Assembly: GCF_004345605.1 (NCBI RefSeq)
Contig: NZ_SLVY01000020.1
Coordinates: 1 to 64,000, forward strand
Source: Rhodococcus sp. SMB37
GTDB taxonomy: Bacteria > Actinomycetota > Actinomycetes > Mycobacteriales > Mycobacteriaceae
DNA: 64,000 nucleotides
Direction of reading: 5' to 3'
The notes below the pieces were generated by a model. That model ran no database searches and was not told where the DNA came from. It saw only the letters and a list, made by a program, of their open reading frames with translations. A program made the translations under genes and the position numbers. This document shows, piece after piece, positions 16,506 to 25,088 of the stretch (position 1 is its first letter; each line of letters opens with the position of its first letter).

Positions 16506-18608
16506 GTGGGATCCAGGAAGATTCGGGTCGGTATCGACACCGGCGGAACATTCACCGACATCGTGGCCGTGGACGACGAGTCCGGTGCGATCGTCACGAC
16601 GAAGACCCCGTCCACCCCGTCGGACCCGGCGGTGGGCTTCCTCGCCGGCGTCGAGAAGGTGCTCGCGAAGCTCGGCGAGACCGGCGATGCGATCGGGGCC
16701 GTCAGTCACGGCACCACTGTTGCGACCAACAAACTGCTCGAAGGCAAGGTCGGACACCTCGGATTCATCACCACCGAGGGCTACGAGCACGTCCTCGAGA
16801 TCGCGCGTCAGTCCGTTCCGGACGGCTACGGCAACTCCTACTTCTGGGTCAAGCCCGACCGCATCGTCCCGGCCGACCGGGTCTGCACGGTGGGTGGACG
16901 ACTCAACTTCGAGGGCAAAGAGATTCGCCCGCTGAACGAGGACGACGTCCGTGCGGCAGCGAAGTTCTTCCGGGAGAGCGAGGTGCGCACCATCGGTGTG
17001 TGCCTGATGCACTCCTACGCGAACCAGGACCACGAGCGCCGTGTCCGCGACATCCTGCTCGCCGAATACCCCGACGCGACCGTGAGTATCTCCAGTGAGG
17101 TGCTGCGCGAGTACCGCGAGTACGAGCGATCCATCACGACACTCGTCGACGCCTCGGTCAAACCCAACATCCGCAGCTACGTGAGCAACATTGCGAACCG
17201 TCTGCGAGAGTTCTCCTCGCTCGAGGGCGAATCGCGCGACATCCCGTTCTACGTGATGAAGTCGAACGGCGGCGTGCTGTCGGCGAAAGAGGTTGTCAAC
17301 CAGCCGATCACGACGGTCCTGTCCGGGCCTGCGGCAGGTGCGCTCGGTGCCGCTCTGATCGCGGGTGTCGCAGGGGTCGACCAGGTGCTCACGTGTGACG
17401 GCGGCGGTACTTCGACCGACGTCACCGTGGTAGTCGGCGGCGAACCGGCGCTCACCACCGAGGGCCGAGTGGGCATGTACCCGTCGAAGATCCCGATGAT
17501 CGATGTGGTCACCGTCGGAGCCGGCGGCGGCTCGATCGCGTGGATGACTCCGGAGGGCACCCTCCGTGTCGGCCCGCAATCGGCCGGCGCCGACCCCGGT
17601 CCACTGTGCTACGGCAAGGGCGGCAACGAGCCGACCATCACCGACGCCCACGTGTTGCTCGGCCGCATCCCGCCGCACCTGCTCGGTGGTGAGATCCCCC
17701 TCGACACCGAACTCGCCCGTAAGGGTGTCGAAGAACTCGCCCGCCGACTGGGTCTCGAGTTCGAAGCGTGCGGCACGGGCATCCTCGAAGTCTCGGCGTG
17801 GAACCAGGCGAATGCGTTGCGGCAGGTCACCGTCAAACGAGGTCTCGACGTCCGCGACTTCACACTCGTCACCTTCGGGGGCTCCGGTTCGCTGCTCGCG
17901 TGCCGCCTCATCGACATCCTCGGTCTCAAGGATGTGCTCGTGCCGTCGAACCCCGGCAACGTCTCGGCGTTCGGCCTGCTCACCGTCGACGTCCGCAACG
18001 ATTACGTGCAGACACACGTGAGCCGGCACGACCGGCTGCAGGTAGCGGAGCTGCAGTCCGGGCTGGACGCGCTGGCCGTGGAGGCCGAGCACGCGCTCGC
18101 CGACGAAGGGTTCGCTCCCGACGAGCGGCGTTACGCGCGGTCCGCCGATCTGCGGTATCTCGGACAGGCCTTCGAAGTACGGGTTCCGCTCGGCGACGGG
18201 CCGGTCACCCAGGAACTGATGGACGAGGCCGCCGCGCGATTCCACGAGGCCCACCGCGAACTCTACGGCTACGACTTCTGCGGCGACCCGCATCAGCATG
18301 TGGAATGGGTCAACCTCCGCGTGAGCGGTATCGGACCGATCAAGCGTCCGGAACTGAAGGAGATCGCCGCGGGCCGCGGCGCCGACGTCGCTGTGACCGG
18401 CACCCGCGAGGCGTACTTCGACGAGTGGGTCACCACCCGCGTGTACGATCGCGCCCTGCTCGGTGCCGGCGACGAGTTGGACGGTCCCGCCGTGATCGAG
18501 GAGTTCAGCTCCACCATTCCCGTCCATCCCGGATTCCGCGCGCACATCGATGCGTTCGGAAACATCCGCATCACCAAGACGTCCGACACGAACGGAGCGA
18601 ACCGATGA
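16506..18608 (+). CDS. Hydantoinase/oxoprolinase family subunit A (HyuA-like)
   Basis: 700 residues from the GTG at 16506, preceded by AGGAGGA. The N-terminal actin-like nucleotide-binding domain starts IRVGIDTGGTFTDIVAVD, then SHGTTVATNKLLEG; the second phosphate motif is LTCDGGGTSTDVTVV, followed by VGAGGGSIAWM and SAGADPGPLCYGKGG. These mark the ATP-using subunit of hydantoinase, N-methylhydantoinase, oxoprolinase and acetone carboxylase relatives. Its partner is HyuB, joined by ATGA overlap. Expected reaction: ATP-driven opening of a five-membered cyclic amide such as a hydantoin. Substrate unproven; the Mo hydroxylase upstream could supply it. Confidence 0.92.
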   Translation: MGSRKIRVGIDTGGTFTDIVAVDDESGAIVTTKTPSTPSDPAVGFLAGVEKVLAKLGETGDAIGAVSHGTTVATNKLLEGKVGHLGFITTEGYEHVLEIARQSVPDGYGNSYFWVKPDRIVPADRVCTVGGRLNFEGKEIRPLNEDDVRAAAKFFRESEVRTIGVCLMHSYANQDHERRVRDILLAEYPDATVSISSEVLREYREYERSITTLVDASVKPNIRSYVSNIANRLREFSSLEGESRDIPFYVMKSNGGVLSAKEVVNQPITTVLSGPAAGALGAALIAGVAGVDQVLTCDGGGTSTDVTVVVGGEPALTTEGRVGMYPSKIPMIDVVTVGAGGGSIAWMTPEGTLRVGPQSAGADPGPLCYGKGGNEPTITDAHVLLGRIPPHLLGGEIPLDTELARKGVEELARRLGLEFEACGTGILEVSAWNQANALRQVTVKRGLDVRDFTLVTFGGSGSLLACRLIDILGLKDVLVPSNPGNVSAFGLLTVDVRNDYVQTHVSRHDRLQVAELQSGLDALAVEAEHALADEGFAPDERRYARSADLRYLGQAFEVRVPLGDGPVTQELMDEAAARFHEAHRELYGYDFCGDPHQHVEWVNLRVSGIGPIKRPELKEIAAGRGADVAVTGTREAYFDEWVTTRVYDRALLGAGDELDGPAVIEEFSSTIPVHPGFRAHIDAFGNIRITKTSDTNGANR

Positions 18609-20557
18609 CCGCGATCCTCGATTCCGCCGCAGCGCAGGCGGCGAAACCCTATCGGCTGACCGACGCCGACGGTGCCTCACCCGATCCGGTACTCGTGGAG
18701 ATCGTCGCCGGCTACCTCGCAAGTGTCGAGATGGAAGTGGAGACCTCCATCTCGCGGACCTCGCGATCGCCGATGATCCGAGACGCTCACGACTTCCGTG
18801 CGGGAATCCACGACCGGAATCTCCGGAAGCTCACGGGCCGTTCGTATTCGGCTCTCGTGCACCCGGTGGCGCGGGACTTCCCGCTCGACACCATGAAACC
18901 CGGCGACGTGTTCTTCCACAACGACGTCTACCTGTCCGAAGGCGGCATCGGGCACCTGCCCGACCTGTGTGTCACCGTGCCGGTGTTCGCGACCCGCCCC
19001 GGTGAAACCGAGCCGAAGGTAGTGGCATTCGTGCAGGCGTTCGGTCACCACGATGATATCGGTGGTTGCTGCCCGGGATCGATGCCGTCGGGTGCCACCA
19101 CGGTCTTCGAGGAGGGCCTGATGGTTCCGCCGATCAAGTTGTGGGACCAGGGTGTTCCCAACGAGGCGGCGCTGCGTATCATGACCCGCAATTCACGGAC
19201 ACCCGACGCGCTGGCCGCAGACCTCGACGCCGAATGCTCGGCGTGCCTCATGGGTGCGCGGCGCCTCACGGAACTGTTCGAGCGGTATGGCGTGGAGACC
19301 GTCGAGTCCTGCTTCGACGCGATGATGGATGCCACGACGGAGACCTACCGACGCGAGATCCTCAGCAAGATCCCGAAGGGTGAGTACACCTGGGAGGACT
19401 ACGCCGAACACGACGGCGTGGACGAACCCATGCTGCACGTCCAGCGGATCACCCTGACGAAGACGGGCCCCGAAGACGAGGGTGGGGAACGCCTGATCCT
19501 CGACTTCACCGGCACCGGGCCCCAGGCGAAGGGGCCGATCAACCACTGCGGTGACTACGCCGACGGCAACTTCCTCATCAAGTGGCTCGCTCCGATCCTC
19601 CGCAACCTGGCCGACACTCCGGAACGCATGGCCGAACTCGACGTCAACGAGGGTGTCGTGCCGTTGATCGAGATGAAGTTCCCCGAGAAGGGCACGCTCA
19701 TCACGCCGATCTTCCCGGCGCCCACCAACGCCCGCACGTTCGTGATCCTGCGCCTGCTCGGTGTGCTGGCCGGTGTGGTCGCGAAGGCCGTCGACGGCAA
19801 CATGCCCGCCGACCAGGAGACGATCCGCTACACCGGTGTGTACGGCGAGGACTTCGAAGGCCACTCGTACCTCATGCGTGAGGTGCTGGGCGGCGGCTCC
19901 GGCGGACGTAACTATGCGGACGGCGAGGACACCATCCATGTGGTGCCCGACTCCCGCAATCTGCCGACGGAGTTCACCGAGAGCCGATTCCCGTTCATCG
20001 TCGAAAAGCTCGGTTTGGCTATCGATTCCGGCGGAGCCGGACGGTATCGCGGTGGTCTGGGATACGAGAAGCACATCCGGATGCTCAAGGACGCGCACTT
20101 CATGTCCATCGCCGACCGTTCCATCCTCGCGTGCTGGGGCGTCAAGGGCGGTAAGGCCGGGCGTTCGTTCTCCGTCGTGCTGAATCCGGGCACGTCCGAG
20201 GAGCGCGAATTCGAGGCACTCACCGACGCCGAACCCATCAAGGCCGGCGAAGTGGTGCGAATCCGCACGACCGGTGGTGGCGGCTGGGGTGACCCGCTGG
20301 ATCGGCCGGTTGACGAGGTCGTTCGGGATATCCTGTGGCGCAAGGTGTCCGTCGAGGGTGCACGCGACGATTACGGTGTCGTCCTGAAAGACGGCTCCGT
20401 GGACAGCCCGGCTGCGGACACCGAGGCAACCGAAGCGTTGCGTGCCCGGATGCGATCGGGTCGCGCCGCGGAAGAGCCGTTCTTCGATCGTGGCCCCGGA
20501 TACGAAAGGCTCTCCGGAGGAGCGAAGTTCGCCGAGTACGACTTCGTTGGGAACTGA
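18605..20557 (+). CDS. Hydantoinase/oxoprolinase family subunit B (HyuB-like)
   Basis: 650 residues. Seen: DPVLVEIVAGYLASVEMEVETSISRTSRSPMIRD-type start, MKPGDVFFHNDVYLSEGGIGHLPDL (metal-binding region), FGHHDDIGG, LDFTGTGPQAKGPIN and the C-terminal RIRTTGGGGWGDPLDRP. These are standard for the HyuB half of ATP-dependent hydantoinases. Four-base overlap with HyuA shows they form one complex. The C-terminus (about 60 residues beyond GWGDPLDR) is the usual tail. The next gene starts 5 bases later, so it is probably co-transcribed. Confidence 0.92.
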   Translation: MTAILDSAAAQAAKPYRLTDADGASPDPVLVEIVAGYLASVEMEVETSISRTSRSPMIRDAHDFRAGIHDRNLRKLTGRSYSALVHPVARDFPLDTMKPGDVFFHNDVYLSEGGIGHLPDLCVTVPVFATRPGETEPKVVAFVQAFGHHDDIGGCCPGSMPSGATTVFEEGLMVPPIKLWDQGVPNEAALRIMTRNSRTPDALAADLDAECSACLMGARRLTELFERYGVETVESCFDAMMDATTETYRREILSKIPKGEYTWEDYAEHDGVDEPMLHVQRITLTKTGPEDEGGERLILDFTGTGPQAKGPINHCGDYADGNFLIKWLAPILRNLADTPERMAELDVNEGVVPLIEMKFPEKGTLITPIFPAPTNARTFVILRLLGVLAGVVAKAVDGNMPADQETIRYTGVYGEDFEGHSYLMREVLGGGSGGRNYADGEDTIHVVPDSRNLPTEFTESRFPFIVEKLGLAIDSGGAGRYRGGLGYEKHIRMLKDAHFMSIADRSILACWGVKGGKAGRSFSVVLNPGTSEEREFEALTDAEPIKAGEVVRIRTTGGGGWGDPLDRPVDEVVRDILWRKVSVEGARDDYGVVLKDGSVDSPAADTEATEALRARMRSGRAAEEPFFDRGPGYERLSGGAKFAEYDFVGN

Positions 20558-20561
20558 GAGC

Positions 20562-21392
20562 GTGGCTTCGGCACCTGCCTCCGGCGTCGATCTCGCAGTG
20601 ATCGGCGCCGCAGGGAAGACGGGAACCGCACTCGTGTCGGCTCTCGAGGGGCGGTCGTCCGTCCGCCGGGTGGTGCATACCGCCCGGCGGACGGGCGATC
20701 GGGCCGTCGATCTCGAGACCGGCGCCGGTCTGATCGACGCACTGTCGGGATGTCGGGGCGTCTACTTCATCGCACCCAACGTGCACCCCGACGAGCCGGC
20801 ATTGCTGCGGCGGGTTCTGGTCGCTGCCGTGGAGGCGGGTGTCGACCACGTCGTCTACCACTCCGTTGCGTGGCCGTATACACCCGAGATGCCCCACCAT
20901 CTCGACAAGGCGCGTTGCGAGGACATGCTGCACACGTTCGGCGGTGTGCAGTGGACGGTGTTGCAACCCTGTGTGTACGCGGAGAACTTCGGTGATGTAC
21001 TCGACGGGTCGGTGGACACCCTCGAGGTGCCGTACGACCTCGACGCGCCGTTCTCGTTCGTTGCGCTCGCCGATGTCGCCGAAGCGGCGGCGCGCGTCCT
21101 GGTCGAGGGCGCTGCCGTCCATCACGGCGCCACCTACGAACTCGGCGGACCCGAAGCGATAGGTGTCCGGCAGCTGTGTGAGCAGGCCGTCCGCCCGGTG
21201 AATCCGACCCGCATCTCGGTCGCCGAATGGGAGGAACGGCACGCGCAGTCGCTGAGCGGTGACGCCCGCGCGCGTCTCGCAGCGATGTTCGATTTCTACG
21301 ACCGCCACGGGTTCGCTGCCGGGAGTGCGCAGTTACGCGGGCTCCTGGGGCGTGCGCCCCTCGGCGTTGCCGAGCTGGTCCGTGCGATGTGA
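20562..21392 (+). CDS. NmrA-like NAD(P)-binding protein
   Basis: 276 residues from the GTG at 20562, five bases after the HyuB stop. The Rossmann motif is near the N-terminus: VDLAVIGAAGKTGTALVSAL (GxxGxxG). VYFIAPNVHPDEPALLRRVL, GVDHVVYHSVAWPYTPEMPHH and TVLQPCVYAENF follow, as in NmrA/QOR2-type atypical SDRs that act as redox sensors or quinone reductases. No Tyr-x3-Lys of classical SDRs. Being downstream of HyuAB, it may be a redox or regulatory accessory of the island, or simply the start of the acyl-CoA block. Confidence 0.8.
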   Translation: MASAPASGVDLAVIGAAGKTGTALVSALEGRSSVRRVVHTARRTGDRAVDLETGAGLIDALSGCRGVYFIAPNVHPDEPALLRRVLVAAVEAGVDHVVYHSVAWPYTPEMPHHLDKARCEDMLHTFGGVQWTVLQPCVYAENFGDVLDGSVDTLEVPYDLDAPFSFVALADVAEAAARVLVEGAAVHHGATYELGGPEAIGVRQLCEQAVRPVNPTRISVAEWEERHAQSLSGDARARLAAMFDFYDRHGFAAGSAQLRGLLGRAPLGVAELVRAM

Positions 21393-21427
21393 GGTCCTTC
21401 TCCGCTCGCGTCGTGTAGGAAAGTGCT

Positions 21428-22249
21428 GTGACGGATCACCACGCGAACGGCCGCTCTGCCGATGAGACCCTGCCCGCGTCCGTGCTGATCGCGGTCGACG
21501 AACCGACCGCTATCGGTGTGCTCACCCTCAACCGTCCGGAGCAGCGGAATCCGCTGTCGGTGGCAGTCATGCGCGAGGTCACGCTCGGGCTGAAGACGTT
21601 GTCGGCCGAACCCGCAGTTCGGGTGATCGTGATCCGCGCCGAGGGGCCGGTGTTCTCCGCCGGACACAATCTGCGGGAGATGATCGGTCGCACCCTCGAG
21701 GAAGAGCGGGCCGTCTTCGATACGTGCACCGAGATGATGCAGACGGTGCAGTCGGTCCCGCAACCGGTGATCGCCTCGGTACAGGGCACGGCGGTCGCGG
21801 CCGGATGCCAGTTGGTCGCGTCCTGCGATCTCGCGGTGGCGTCGTCGACCGCGGTGTTCGGTACTCCGGGTGTCAAGATCGGTCTGTTCTGCTCGACACC
21901 GATGGTTGCGGTGAGCCGCGCGATCGGACGCAAGCGCGCACTGCAGATGCTGCTCACCGGCGATACGATCGACGCACACACCGCCGCGGACTGGGGTCTG
22001 GTGAACTTCGTCGTCGACCCGGAAGGGCTGGAGACCGCGACGACGGAGCTGGCCTCGAAGATCGTCGGCGCCTCTCCCGCGACGTTGAAGATCGGCAAGG
22101 AAGCGTTCTACCGACAGATCGACCTTCCTCAGGATCAGGCGTACGAGGCGATGGGCGAGACGATGGCCCAGAACGCGATGATCTGCGATGCACAGGAAGG
22201 CATGACGGCCTTCGTGGAGAAGCGGGCGCCGGTGTGGCAGGACCGTTGA
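21428..22249 (+). CDS. Enoyl-CoA hydratase/isomerase family protein (ECHDC3-like)
   Basis: 273 residues from a GTG. The crotonase fold is clear: GVLTLNRPEQRNPLS, VIVIRAEGPVFSAGHNLREM (oxyanion hole) and VQGTAVAAGCQLVASCDLAVAS (second oxyanion Gly). The segment FGTPGVKIGLFCSTPMVAVSR matches the mammalian ECHDC3 type: the position that carries a catalytic Glu in true hydratases is not Glu. It may therefore be an isomerase, thioesterase or lyase-like member rather than a hydratase. It lies between the NmrA-like gene and the acyl-CoA ligase, all on the same strand. Confidence 0.88.
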   Translation: MTDHHANGRSADETLPASVLIAVDEPTAIGVLTLNRPEQRNPLSVAVMREVTLGLKTLSAEPAVRVIVIRAEGPVFSAGHNLREMIGRTLEEERAVFDTCTEMMQTVQSVPQPVIASVQGTAVAAGCQLVASCDLAVASSTAVFGTPGVKIGLFCSTPMVAVSRAIGRKRALQMLLTGDTIDAHTAADWGLVNFVVDPEGLETATTELASKIVGASPATLKIGKEAFYRQIDLPQDQAYEAMGETMAQNAMICDAQEGMTAFVEKRAPVWQDR

Positions 22250-22316
22250 GGGACTTCCGCCCCCGATCGACAGTTGGGTCTGGACCGATTGTTGGACGTC
22301 CTATAACCTCGTCGAT

Positions 22317-23831
22317 ATGAGCCCCGATCCCCGCTCGAGCACCGTCGATGCCATCGTCCGACGCTCTGCCGGACGCTTCCCTGATCGTGTCGCGCTGCGG
22401 TTCGAGGACCGCACGGTCACTTACCGTGAACTCGACGATGCGGTGTCGCGTGCTGCTGCACACCTCCTGTCGCTCGGGCTCGGCTCGGGAGATCGCGTCG
22501 CCGCATACGGCACCAACTCCGACGCCTACGTCATCGGCTACCTCGCCGCCGCCCGCGCGGGCTTGGTACACGTACCCATCAACTACGCGTTGCGCGGCGA
22601 GGAACTGAGCTACCTGCTCGGGCAGTCGGGTGCGCGGGCGGTACTCGTCGACCCTGCCCTGCAGGAGAACGTCGATCAGGTGTTCCCGGACGTACCCGCC
22701 CAGATCTCCCTGCCTCTGCGCGACACGGACGACTCGCTGCTCGCACTCGCCTCCGCCGGGGATGTCCCCGTCGCCCCGGCGGACGTGGCCGACACCGATC
22801 TCGTGCAGCTGCTCTACACATCCGGCACCACGTCGAAGCCCAAGGGCGCCATGATGACCCATCGTGCGCTTGTGTTCGAGTACACGTCGTCGATCGTCGC
22901 GCTCGACCTCGCACCCGACGACAACCCGCTCATCTGCATGCCGCTGTACCACTCGGCGGCCATGCATGTGTTCATGCTCCCGTACCTGGCGATCGGGGCG
23001 ACGATCCGCCTGCTGCCTGCACCCGACATCCCGGCGATCCTGCGCATGGTCGAGGAGGAGTCGGTCGGGTCGCTCTTCCTCGCACCGACGGTGTGGGTGC
23101 CGCTCGCCAACCACCCGGATCTGGATACCCGCGACCTGTCGTCGCTGCGCAAGGCCCAGTACGGTGCGTCGATCATGCCGGTCACGGTGCTGAACCGGCT
23201 ACGCGAACGTTATCCGGACCTGGCCTTCTACAACTGCTTCGGGCAGTCGGAGATCGGTCCGCTCGCGTGCGTACTGCGACCTGAGGATCACGAGGCGCGG
23301 CCGTCGTCGTGCGGCAAGGCGATCCTGTTCGTCGAAACCCGGGTCGTCGACACCGACGGCAACGATGTGCCCGACGGTGAACCCGGCGAGGTGCTGTACC
23401 GGTCGCCGCAGCTGTGTCTCGGCTACTGGGAGAATCCGGAGGCCACCGAGGAAGCGTTCCGCGACGGCTGGTTCCGCTCGGGCGACCTCGTCACGCGCGA
23501 CACCGAGGGCTACATCACGGTTGTCGACCGCATCAAGGACGTCGTCAACACCGGGGGCATCCTGGTGGCGTCCCGCGAGGTGGAGGACGCACTCTATCTG
23601 CACAGCGCGGTCGCCGAGGTCGCAGTGATCGGCACCCCGGACGAGAAATGGATCGAGGCCGTCACCGCGGTCGTCGTGCTCAAGGACGGGCAGTCCGCCA
23701 CCGAGCGTGAGCTCATCGACCACGTCAAGCAGAACCTCGCTCCCTTCAAGGTGCCCAAGGCGGTGCGATTCGTCGACACCCTGCCGCGGAACCAGAGCGG
23801 CAAGCTACTCAAGCGTGAGCTGCGTTCGTAA
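22317..23831 (+). CDS. Acyl-CoA synthetase (AMP-forming)
   Basis: 504 residues. ANL-superfamily motifs: P-loop LLYTSGTTSKPKGAMMTH, AMP-binding FYNCFGQSEIG, GWFRSGDLVTRD, hinge VDRIKDVVNTGGI and the C-terminal catalytic Lys in NQSGKLLKRELRS. Activates a carboxylic acid to its CoA thioester through an acyl-AMP. It resembles fatty-acid ligases of the FadD type. The short N-terminus without signal is cytoplasmic. Together with the crotonase upstream and acyl-CoA dehydrogenase downstream it suggests oxidation of a medium or branched acid. Confidence 0.92.
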   Translation: MSPDPRSSTVDAIVRRSAGRFPDRVALRFEDRTVTYRELDDAVSRAAAHLLSLGLGSGDRVAAYGTNSDAYVIGYLAAARAGLVHVPINYALRGEELSYLLGQSGARAVLVDPALQENVDQVFPDVPAQISLPLRDTDDSLLALASAGDVPVAPADVADTDLVQLLYTSGTTSKPKGAMMTHRALVFEYTSSIVALDLAPDDNPLICMPLYHSAAMHVFMLPYLAIGATIRLLPAPDIPAILRMVEEESVGSLFLAPTVWVPLANHPDLDTRDLSSLRKAQYGASIMPVTVLNRLRERYPDLAFYNCFGQSEIGPLACVLRPEDHEARPSSCGKAILFVETRVVDTDGNDVPDGEPGEVLYRSPQLCLGYWENPEATEEAFRDGWFRSGDLVTRDTEGYITVVDRIKDVVNTGGILVASREVEDALYLHSAVAEVAVIGTPDEKWIEAVTAVVVLKDGQSATERELIDHVKQNLAPFKVPKAVRFVDTLPRNQSGKLLKRELRS

Positions 23832-23854
23832 TAGTCCACCGCCCTTGCCTGATT

Positions 23855-23905
23855 GGCCGAATGCCACCTTCGGTCACTTCAACTGACCGAAGGTGACATT
23901 CGGCC
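23855..23905 (+). terminator. Large hairpin between acyl-CoA ligase and dehydrogenase genes
   Basis: Arms 23855-23876 (starting GGCCGAATGCCACC) and 23884-23905 are inverted over 22 bp with one mismatch and a 7-base loop. It lies 24 bases after the ligase stop and 20 bases before the dehydrogenase start. Because each arm carries the same unit as the other strand (CCGAATG..ACCTTCGGTCA), it may be a dispersed intergenic repeat as well as a terminator. Confidence 0.65.
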
Positions 23906-23924
23906 ACAAAGATCGGAACAGTCC

Positions 23925-25076
23925 ATGGTGAACAAGCATGTGCCCGCGTGGTACGACGACGAAGTGAGCGCCGTCCACGAACTCGCGAGCGACTTCTTCG
24001 CACGCGAGGTCATGGGACACGCCGAGAAGTGGGACGCACAGCGTCGTATCGATCGCGAGGTGTGGTCGAAGGCCGGCGAGCTCGGCCTGCTGCTGTGCTC
24101 GGTCCCCGAGGAATATGGCGGCGGGGGAGGGACATTCGCGCACGACCTCGCGGTGTTCGAAGCGCAGGGCTACTCCGGCGACCTCGCATTCGGCGTTTCG
24201 GTGCACAGTGGCATCGTCGCGCACTACATCCTCGAGTACGGCACCGAAGAACAGAAGAGGGCGTGGCTGCCGGGGATGGCCACCGGCGAGATCCTCGGCG
24301 CGATCGGCATGACAGAGCCGACCGCCGGATCCGACCTCAAGGCGATCAAGACCAGCGCGATCCGCGACGGCGACCATTACGTGGTCAACGGCAGCAAGAC
24401 GTTCATCACGAACGGTTCGTCGGCCGACGTGATCGTCCTCGCCGTCAAGACGGATCCGAAGGCCGGTGCCAAGGGCGTGTCGTTGCTGATCGTCGATCTA
24501 CGCGACGCCCCCGGATTTTCGGTGGGCCGGGTGCTCGACAAGGTCGGCCAGCATGCGGCCGACACCTCCGAGTTGTCGTTCGTCGACGTCCGCGTGCCGG
24601 TATCGAACCTGCTCGGGGAATCCGAAGGTCTCGGATTCGGTCAGCTCATGGCGCAGCTCGTGCAGGAGCGACTCATCATCGGCGCGCAGGCCGCGGGCGC
24701 GATGGAACGCGCGGTCGAGGAGACCGTCCGCTACACCAAGTCGCGGGAGGCTTTCGGGCACAGCCTGTTCGAGTTTCAGAACACCGCATTCGAACTCGCC
24801 GAGTGTCAGACCATCGCGCGTACCAGCCGCGTGTTCCTCGACTACTGCATCGAGAAGCACCTGCGAGGAGAGCTGGACGCGTCCGACGCCGCAATGGTCA
24901 AGTACTGGCTGACCGACAAGCAGTGCGAAGTGATCGACCGATGCGTGCAGTTGCACGGCGGCTACGGGTACATGCGCGAGTACCTGATCGCGCGGATGTA
25001 CGAGGACGCACGGGTTCAGCGGATCTACGCCGGCGCGAACGAAGTGATGAAATCCCTTATCGCACGGTCATTGTAG
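23925..25076 (+). CDS. Acyl-CoA dehydrogenase (isovaleryl/long-chain-type active site)
   Basis: 383 residues from the ATG at 23925, chosen because an upstream in-frame extension would run through the hairpin. Seen: AIGMTEPTAGSDLKAIKT and YVVNGSKTFITNGSSADV (FAD/substrate loops), CVQLHGGYGYMREY and RVQRIYAGANEVMK at the end. The usual C-terminal catalytic Glu position is Ala369 (IYAG, not IYEG), while Glu248 in VQERLIIGAQ sits where isovaleryl-CoA and long-chain enzymes keep theirs. FAD-dependent alpha,beta-desaturation of acyl-CoA, passing electrons to ETF. The preceding ligase gene is separated by the hairpin. Confidence 0.92.
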   Translation: MVNKHVPAWYDDEVSAVHELASDFFAREVMGHAEKWDAQRRIDREVWSKAGELGLLLCSVPEEYGGGGGTFAHDLAVFEAQGYSGDLAFGVSVHSGIVAHYILEYGTEEQKRAWLPGMATGEILGAIGMTEPTAGSDLKAIKTSAIRDGDHYVVNGSKTFITNGSSADVIVLAVKTDPKAGAKGVSLLIVDLRDAPGFSVGRVLDKVGQHAADTSELSFVDVRVPVSNLLGESEGLGFGQLMAQLVQERLIIGAQAAGAMERAVEETVRYTKSREAFGHSLFEFQNTAFELAECQTIARTSRVFLDYCIEKHLRGELDASDAAMVKYWLTDKQCEVIDRCVQLHGGYGYMREYLIARMYEDARVQRIYAGANEVMKSLIARSL

Positions 25077-25088
25077 GGATTCGGGGAG

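Noticed and set aside
23853-23924. Upstream start adding 24 residues to the acyl-CoA dehydrogenase
   Set aside because: The added residues are encoded by the inverted repeat. Family similarity begins at the ATG at 23925.
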